Below, piece after piece: positions 43,493 through 47,565 of a stretch of 47,565 bases of DNA; position 1 is the stretch's first letter; every line of letters starts with the position of its first letter. Location: contig JAPHTO010000040.1 of assembly GCA_026196955.1 (NCBI GenBank), forward strand, positions 1 through 47,565, written 5' to 3'. Both the position numbers and the translations under genes were made by a program. Under the pieces are notes generated by a model. That model was given only the letters and a program-made list of their open reading frames with translations, searched no databases and was not told where the DNA came from. The DNA comes from Colwellia sp. GTDB lineage: Bacteria; Pseudomonadota; Gammaproteobacteria; Enterobacterales; Alteromonadaceae.

Positions 43493-43521
43493 AAAAGCAC
43501 CACTCTTGTTGGTGCTTTTTT
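43493..43521 (+). terminator. Intrinsic terminator of csrA
   Basis: AAAAGCACC (43493-43501) pairs with GGTGCTTTT (43511-43519), followed by more T residues. It lies 30 bases after the csrA stop. Confidence 0.9.
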
Positions 43522-43613
43522 GTTTTTTGCGTAGAGATAATGATTGAAAATTGATGATTTTGTTTGAATTGTCTACAAACAGTACGAAAAGCTAAATAAA
43601 TTAGTAAAAATGT

Positions 43614-43642
43614 TTGACTTATTTTTAAGATCCATTAATATT
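43614..43642 (+). promoter_or_regulatory. Promoter of the tRNA-Ser/tRNA-Arg operon
   Basis: TTGACT (43614-43619) is a -35 with five of six matches, and TAATAT (43636-43641) is a -10 candidate at 16 bases. A G/C-containing discriminator follows (TTCGCACCC), typical of stringently controlled stable-RNA promoters. The tRNA-Ser 5' end is 11 bases downstream. Confidence 0.6.
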
Positions 43643-43652
43643 CGCACCCACT

Positions 43653-43746
<94 letters not shown>

Positions 43747-43843
43747 ATTTGCTTAATGTAGATAGTGGAAAGTACATCTTTAGACTAAGATGTAAAACAT
43801 AGTTTATCGGGTAAGTAACGATTTAAAAAACATCTTAGATTGC

Positions 43844-43920
43844 GGACGCGTAGCTCAGCTGGATAGAGTACCTGGCTACGAACCAGGCGGTCGCAGGTTC
43901 GACTCCTGCCGCGTCCGCCA
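43844..43920 (+). tRNA. tRNA-Arg (ACG), copy 1
   Basis: The 77-base tRNA has acceptor GGACGCG/CGCGTCC, discriminator G and encoded CCA. The anticodon stem CCTGG/CCAGG encloses CTACGAA with anticodon ACG (wobble A expected to become inosine). The D-loop and T-arm (GCAGG/CCTGC) are intact. Confidence 0.97.
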
Positions 43921-44003
43921 CTTTTATTCTCATGTAGAATAAAAGTGGTAAAGCAATAATGAACAGCTACTATTAAGGCTGTATAAAGAAATTATTAGAC
44001 CGC

Positions 44004-44080
44004 GGACGCGTAGCTCAGCTGGATAGAGTACCTGGCTACGAACCAGGCGGTCGCAGGTTCGACTCCTGCCGCGTCCGCCA
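44004..44080 (+). tRNA. tRNA-Arg (ACG), copy 2
   Basis: This 77-base copy is identical to copy 1, 160 bases downstream of it. It is the last intact tRNA of the operon, with the terminator 20 bases after CCA. Confidence 0.97.
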
Positions 44081-44146
44081 CATTCATTTTGATGAATACA
44101 AAAACCTAGCTTCGGCTAGGTTTTTTTTCGCCTGTATTTTGTTATA
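44081..44146 (+). repeat. Spacer repeat A of the tRNA-Arg tandem array
   Basis: This 66-base spacer after tRNA-Arg copy 2 contains the operon terminator. A second, diverged 66-base version lies at 44244-44309 after the degenerate tRNA copy. Both begin CATTCATTTTGATGAATA and end in ATA followed by TTGAGCGTAGC. Confidence 0.85.
44100..44128 (+). terminator. Intrinsic terminator of the tRNA operon
   Basis: AAAAACCTAGC (44100-44110) pairs with GCTAGGTTTTT (44115-44125) around TTCG, followed by three more T residues. The tetraloop and eight-T run make it strong. Confidence 0.92.
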
Positions 44147-44243
44147 TTGAGCGTAGCTCAGCTGGATAGCTTAAGTTAAGAAAAAAGTTGGCTACGAATG
44201 AATCCTTTTACGGTCGCAGGTTCGACTCCTGCCGCGTCCGCCA
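44147..44243 (+). pseudogene. Degenerate tRNA-Arg copy 3
   Basis: The 3' part (44211-44243: T-arm, acceptor 3' strand and CCA) is identical to the intact tRNA-Arg, as is GCGTAGCTCAGCTGGATAG of the D-arm. The acceptor 5' strand is TTGAGCG instead of GGACGCG, so the acceptor stem cannot form. The anticodon-stem region carries about 20 extra bases that destroy pairing, although CTACGAA is still visible. Confidence 0.88.
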
Positions 44244-44309
44244 CATTCATTTTGATGAATATGAAAAACCTAGCTTCGGGGAGTTTTTTTTCGTCTGCAT
44301 ATTGTCATA
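44244..44309 (+). repeat. Spacer repeat B of the tRNA-Arg tandem array
   Basis: This diverged copy of spacer A has the same length, but its terminator stem is damaged: CTAGC-TTCG-GGGAG replaces CTAGC-TTCG-GCTAG. Confidence 0.85.
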
Positions 44310-44330
44310 TTGAGCGTAGCTCAGCTGGAT
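44310..44330 (+). pseudogene. 21-base 5' remnant of a fourth tRNA-Arg copy
   Basis: TTGAGCGTAGCTC followed by AGCTGGAT repeats the first 21 bases of degenerate copy 3, then breaks off abruptly. The break is three bases before the stop codon of the minus-strand alpha-hydroxy-acid oxidase gene (44334-44336). Confidence 0.85.
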
Positions 44331-44333
44331 TAA

Positions 44334-45509
44334 TCAATATTTAGAAATAATATCTAATGAAATATCATCTACTTTTGTCACACCTGTTAAAGCCATTGCT
44401 ACACGCATTTCGTTTTCAAAAATAGTTAATAGCTGACTTACCCCTTGTTCACCATTTGCAGCTAATGCATAAGCCCACGCCCGACCCAACATGCATGCAT
44501 CAGCGCCTAGTGCGATAGCTTTCACAATGTCTAGACCGCTTCGAATGCCACCATCGATAATTATTTTACAGCGCTGATCAACAGTTTGTACAATCTCTGG
44601 TAGTACGGATAAGGTTGCTGGCGCACTATCTAACTGGCGTCCGCCATGGTTAGAAATGACTATAGCATCAGCGCCAATTTTTACCGCGGAATTAGCATCT
44701 TCGCTATCTAAAATACCTTTTATAACTAGGTTTCCCGACCAGTTATTGCGGAGCCAATCAATATCTTCCCATGTCATGCTGGCATCAAACTGACTATCTA
44801 CCCAACCTTTAAAATCATCAAGTGAGCTTGCATCTGGCACGGCTTCAGTTAAATTTCCAAAAGTGAGCGGTTTTCCCTGAATGGCTACATCCCATAACCA
44901 TCTTGGGTGACTAGCAATATCTAGCCCGCGCTTTAGTTTGCTTATCAAGCTAGTACTTGCTTTGCTTGCACTTAACCCGTTTCGAATATCACGATAGCGC
45001 TCACCTAGCACAGGTAAATCAACAGTTAATACCAGTGTTTCACATCCTGCCTGTTTTGCTCGCGCTAGAAGTTTTAGGGCATAACTTCGATCTCGTATGA
45101 CATAAAGTTGAAACCAGAATGCGTTATTGCTATTAGCGCGCAGCTCTTCGATTGAGCATATCCCTACCGTTGATAAGCAAAAAGGAACATTTGCTAGCGA
45201 AGCAGCCGCTAGTACTTGTTGCTCACCGCGACGAGCATAGCAACCAGCTAAGCCAATTGGTGCCAATATAAGTGGCATATGGTGTTTTTTATTAAAAAGC
45301 TGGCAGCTTAAATCTATTTTACTAACGTCGCGTAATATACGCTGTCTCAGGTGGATATTACTAAAAGCAGAAAGATTGTTATTGAGGCTGATTTCTTGAT
45401 AACTACCACCATCAATATAATCAAATAATTGTCGTGGTAAGCGTTTTTTAGCTAATAGTCTAAAATCTTCAGTATTGGCTACAGCAATATTTAATCCATT
45501 TGATGTCAT
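44334..45509 (-). CDS. FMN-dependent alpha-hydroxy-acid oxidase/dehydrogenase (LldD family)
   Basis: The 391-residue TIM-barrel flavoprotein has the family motifs: FDYIDGGSYQEISLNNN near the N terminus, LILAPIGLAGCYARRGE, LVLTVDLPVLGERYRDIRNG, LVIKGILDSEDA with the FMN-binding Lys, and the catalytic His in ISNHGGRQLDSAPA. IIDGGIRSGLDIVKAIALGADACMLGRAW gives the phosphate site. L-lactate dehydrogenase is the most common activity in gammaproteobacteria, but glycolate or other 2-hydroxy acids remain possible. The upstream region has two dyads that may be regulator sites. The C terminus appears complete despite the adjacent tRNA debris. Confidence 0.9.
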   Translation of the reverse strand: MTSNGLNIAVANTEDFRLLAKKRLPRQLFDYIDGGSYQEISLNNNLSAFSNIHLRQRILRDVSKIDLSCQLFNKKHHMPLILAPIGLAGCYARRGEQQVLAAASLANVPFCLSTVGICSIEELRANSNNAFWFQLYVIRDRSYALKLLARAKQAGCETLVLTVDLPVLGERYRDIRNGLSASKASTSLISKLKRGLDIASHPRWLWDVAIQGKPLTFGNLTEAVPDASSLDDFKGWVDSQFDASMTWEDIDWLRNNWSGNLVIKGILDSEDANSAVKIGADAIVISNHGGRQLDSAPATLSVLPEIVQTVDQRCKIIIDGGIRSGLDIVKAIALGADACMLGRAWAYALAANGEQGVSQLLTIFENEMRVAMALTGVTKVDDISLDIISKY

Positions 45510-45600
45510 ATGAAATCATTATTCGTAATAGTATGAAAAACATCCTAAATTAGTTGTAAGAAATTAACAAGTTTGCAAGTTTATTGAGATAATTTGCATA

Positions 45601-45621
45601 TTATTCACCTGTAGTGAATAA
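45601..45621. promoter_or_regulatory. Perfect 8-bp dyad upstream of the alpha-hydroxy-acid oxidase gene
   Basis: TTATTCAC and GTGAATAA flank CTGTA. The site lies 92 bases upstream of the minus-strand start and has the size of an operator for a dimeric regulator. Identity of the regulator is unknown. Confidence 0.5.
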
Positions 45622-45690
45622 ATTTAATTGCTAGGTATATTGTATAAAATAAGCTGTATTTCTTTGAGATAGCCAGTATTCATGGAGATA

Positions 45691-45706
45691 ATGTTGTATA
45701 CAATAT
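45691..45706. promoter_or_regulatory. TTGTATACAA-type palindrome, GntR-like operator candidate
   Basis: ATGTTGTATACAATAT is symmetric at 14 of 16 positions, with a perfect 10-bp core TTGTATACAA at 45694-45703. This core resembles operators of FCD-type GntR regulators that control organic-acid metabolism. It lies between the two organic-acid transcription units. Confidence 0.45.
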
Positions 45707-45868
45707 CTCTTTTATGCAATTAATTTTGAATAATTAGTAAAAAAGAATGAATAATCTCTGTTTTTGGGGTTGACGATGAATTATTTTTCTGAAACAGCAA
45801 AATAATGTTTGTTTTTAATTATTGGAGTGATTATTCTAATTTTAGAAATTTTATAAAGAGAACGAAAA

Positions 45869-46147
45869 ATGAACGAAATGCAACAGCAGTTTATAGAAGC
45901 AGGAACACTCATGCTAGCAGGTATGGTTTTCGTATTTGCCTTCTTAAGTGTATTAATACTCTTTATTAATACTGTTTTGGCAAAGCTAGCGATCAAGTAT
46001 CCTGATCCCGTCGCACCAATTCGCGCACGTTCTAATAAAGCCAATAAAAAAGCAGCAAGTGGTGAAGTATCACCTGCCATAGTTGCTGCAATTAGCGGAG
46101 CAGTTACGCGCTATCGTCAACAGCACTCACAACAAAATGTTAAGTAA
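45869..46147 (+). CDS. oadG: Oxaloacetate decarboxylase gamma subunit
   Basis: The 92-residue protein has one N-terminal membrane helix (residues about 13-38; AGTLMLAGMVFVFAFLSVLILF) and a hydrophilic tail with PDPVAPIRARSNKANK. SPAIVAAISGAVTRYRQQH is the OadG C-terminal segment that holds the alpha subunit. It is the small anchor of the sodium-pumping decarboxylase complex and lies 23 bases before oadA. AAAGAGAA precedes the ATG. Confidence 0.92.
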   Translation: MNEMQQQFIEAGTLMLAGMVFVFAFLSVLILFINTVLAKLAIKYPDPVAPIRARSNKANKKAASGEVSPAIVAAISGAVTRYRQQHSQQNVK

Positions 46148-46170
46148 CATAACGAAATAAGGTCATAGTC

Positions 46171-47565
46171 ATGAGCAAGCCATTAGGTATTACCGAAGTC
46201 GTCTTAAGAGATGGTCATCAGTCAATCTTAGCAACACGTCTTCGTTTAGAAGATATGTTACCCATTGCCAAAACATTAGATGAAGTTGGCTATTGGTCAA
46301 TTGAATCATGGGGTGGTGCAACATTTGATTCTTGTATTCGCTATTTAGGCGAAGATCCTTGGGAGCGTATTCGTGCTTTGAAAAAAGCGATGCCAAATAC
46401 CAAGCAACAAATGTTATTTCGTGGTCAAAATATTTTGGGCTATCGTCATTACGCTGATGATGTGGTAGAAAAGTTTGTTGAACGTGCTCATGTTAATGGT
46501 GTTGATGTCTTCCGTATTTTTGACGCGATGAATGATGTAAGAAACCTACAAACGTCGATCAAAGCGGCGGTTAAAGTGGGTGCTCACGCACAAGGCACAT
46601 TGAGCTACACCGAAAGCCCGGTACATACGCTTGAAGGCTGGCTAACAATGGCCAAGCAGTTAGAAGATATGGGTGCACACTCGTTATGTATTAAAGATAT
46701 GTCTGGCTTGTTGAAGCCTTATGATGCTGCTGAATTAATCTCAAAACTAAAAGAAAGTGTTTCTTTACCAATTGCTTTACATTGTCATGCTACAACCGGT
46801 TTAAGTGTTGCAACACAAATGAAAGCGATTGATAGTGATGTTGACGTTATCGATACTTCTATCTCTTCAATGAGTATGACTTACGGTCATTCGCCAACAG
46901 AAACGATTGCTTCAATTGTTGAAGGTAGTGCTCGTGACTCAGGCTTAAATGTTGAAAAAATGGCTGAAGTAGCGGCATATTTTAGAGATGTACGTGAAAA
47001 GTATGCTCAATTTGAGGGTAGCTTAAAGGGCATTGATGCACGTATTCTTACCGCTCAAGTACCTGGCGGTATGCTAACAAATATGGAAAATCAGTTAAAA
47101 GAGCAAGGCGCATCAGATAAATTTGATGAAGTGCTAACTGAAATACCTAAAGTGCGTAAAGATTTAGGTTACATCCCTTTAGTAACACCTACTTCGCAAA
47201 TTGTTGGTACGCAAGCTGTGCTTAATGTGTTAACGGGTGAGCGTTATAAATCAATCACCAAAGAAACGGCTGGTGTATTAAAAGGTGAGTATGGCTCAAC
47301 AGCTGCTCCAGTAAGCACTGAGTTACAAAACCGTGTCTTAGATGGTAAAGAAGTCATCACTTGTCGCCCTGCAGATTTATTAGACCCTGAGGTTGATAAG
47401 TTATCTGAAGAGCTGCAAGGTTTAGCACAAGAGAAAAATATTGCATTAGCGGATGAAGTGATTGATGACGTATTAACTTATGCTTTATTCCCGCAAATTG
47501 GTTTAAAATTCTTAGAAAATCGCAATAACCCTAATGCTTTTGAGCCAGTGCCAACCAAAGCAACA
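46171..47565 (+). CDS. oadA: Oxaloacetate decarboxylase alpha subunit (3' end outside the window)
   Basis: The frame is open for 465 codons to the window end. The carboxyltransferase TIM barrel begins [20 protein letters not shown], with metal-binding D14, and continues with [41 protein letters not shown] (the active-site Lys) and [11 protein letters not shown] (two metal-binding His). The conserved C-terminal part of the domain ([17 protein letters not shown]) is present. The biotinyl domain would lie beyond the window. It decarboxylates oxaloacetate by transferring CO2 to biotin while the beta subunit pumps Na+. oadB is expected next. Confidence 0.95.
   Translation, partial: MSKPLGITEVVLRDGHQSILATRLRLEDMLPIAKTLDEVGYWSIESWGGATFDSCIRYLGEDPWERIRALKKAMPNTKQQMLFRGQNILGYRHYADDVVEKFVERAHVNGVDVFRIFDAMNDVRNLQTSIKAAVKVGAHAQGTLSYTESPVHTLEGWLTMAKQLEDMGAHSLCIKDMSGLLKPYDAAELISKLKESVSLPIALHCHATTGLSVATQMKAIDSDVDVIDTSISSMSMTYGHSPTETIASIVEGSARDSGLNVEKMAEVAAYFRDVREKYAQFEGSLKGIDARILTAQVPGGMLTNMENQLKEQGASDKFDEVLTEIPKVRKDLGYIPLVTPTSQIVGTQAVLNVLTGERYKSITKETAGVLKGEYGSTAAPVSTELQNRVLDGKEVITCRPADLLDPEVDKLSEELQGLAQEKNIALADEVIDDVLTYALFPQIGLKFLENRNNPNAFEPVPTKAT

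Larger units (their letters stand above)
45510..45868. other. Divergent region between the alpha-hydroxy-acid oxidase gene and oadG
   Basis: This 359-base A/T-rich stretch contains two inverted repeats (45601-45621 and 45691-45706) and otherwise no ORF or RNA gene that I can support. An antisense frame in its right part overlaps oadG and lacks coding character. Confidence 0.6.

Noticed and set aside
44211-44243. Duplicated tRNA-Arg 3' half as an attachment site of an integrated element
   Set aside because: The spacers after both copies are also homologous, so tandem duplication explains it; there is no integrase or cargo between the copies.
45781-46080. A 99-codon minus-strand frame overlapping oadG
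   Set aside because: It is antisense to oadG, whose OadG features are clear, and it shows no signal of its own.

Overview
The window comes from the chromosome of a gammaproteobacterium of the order Alteromonadales. The low G+C content (roughly 40%, estimated by eye), the gene orders and the protein flavour fit best with Colwelliaceae (Colwellia/Thalassotalea). That placement is an inference from gene content; no search was run. Nothing resembles a phage, plasmid, IS element or CRISPR array, and almost everything is ordinary core or niche genome.

Layout. (1) 1-5916: a cut-off enoyl-CoA hydratase, an HDOD-GAF signalling protein, a YcxB-like membrane protein, a TauE/SafE permease, a GST-like protein, an orphan OmpR-type regulator and a small exported barrel-like protein on the minus strand. 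(2) 6183-7503: plsC (TTG start), rraB and an unlisted 56-residue membrane protein. (3) 7526-12661: an RND efflux pump (adaptor and permease) divergent from its probable TetR repressor, with two palindromic operators between them. (4) 12702-26923: an N-acetylglucosamine/chitin utilisation regulon. It contains a LacI-family regulator (NagR-like), pgi, a TonB-dependent receptor, a 42-residue ORF, a FIH-like JmjC/cupin_8 hydroxylase, a GH20 hexosaminidase lipoprotein, and the nagK-nagA-nagP operon. Five copies of the palindrome TGACArCGyTGTCA mark the promoters. (5) 27108-36062: a 69-residue conserved small protein, folD, and the complete cytochrome c maturation system as two divergent operons (ccmABCDE minus, ccmFGHI plus), followed by hemH and a dipeptidase lipoprotein. 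(6) 38572-44330: dinB with a LexA box, then recX, alaS, csrA and a tRNA-Ser/tRNA-Arg/tRNA-Arg operon. This is the classical recA-recX-alaS-csrA-serV-argV neighbourhood, with dinB in the place of recA. It ends in a decaying tandem tRNA-Arg array. (7) 44334-47565: an FMN-dependent alpha-hydroxy-acid oxidase, then oadG and the start of oadA (sodium-pumping oxaloacetate decarboxylase), which runs off the window.

How the GlcNAc block works together: the TonB receptor is expected to import chito-oligosaccharides, the GH20 lipoprotein to release GlcNAc, NagP to carry it across the inner membrane, NagK to phosphorylate it and NagA to deacetylate it. The deaminase that would make fructose-6-P (nagB) is not in the window. 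Pgi, which has its own operator, would convert that fructose-6-P to glucose-6-P, which makes sense if carbon then enters the Entner-Doudoroff route. In three promoters the operator covers the -35 hexamer in the same phase.

Items most worth a second look: the 42-residue ORF paired with a FIH-like hydroxylase inside a sugar-uptake locus; the operator-over-minus-35 design and pgi as a regulon member; a perfect 11-bp inverted repeat in the nagR leader; three 16-bp iterons between the ccm operons; the eroding tRNA-Arg tandem array; and the structured csrA leader.
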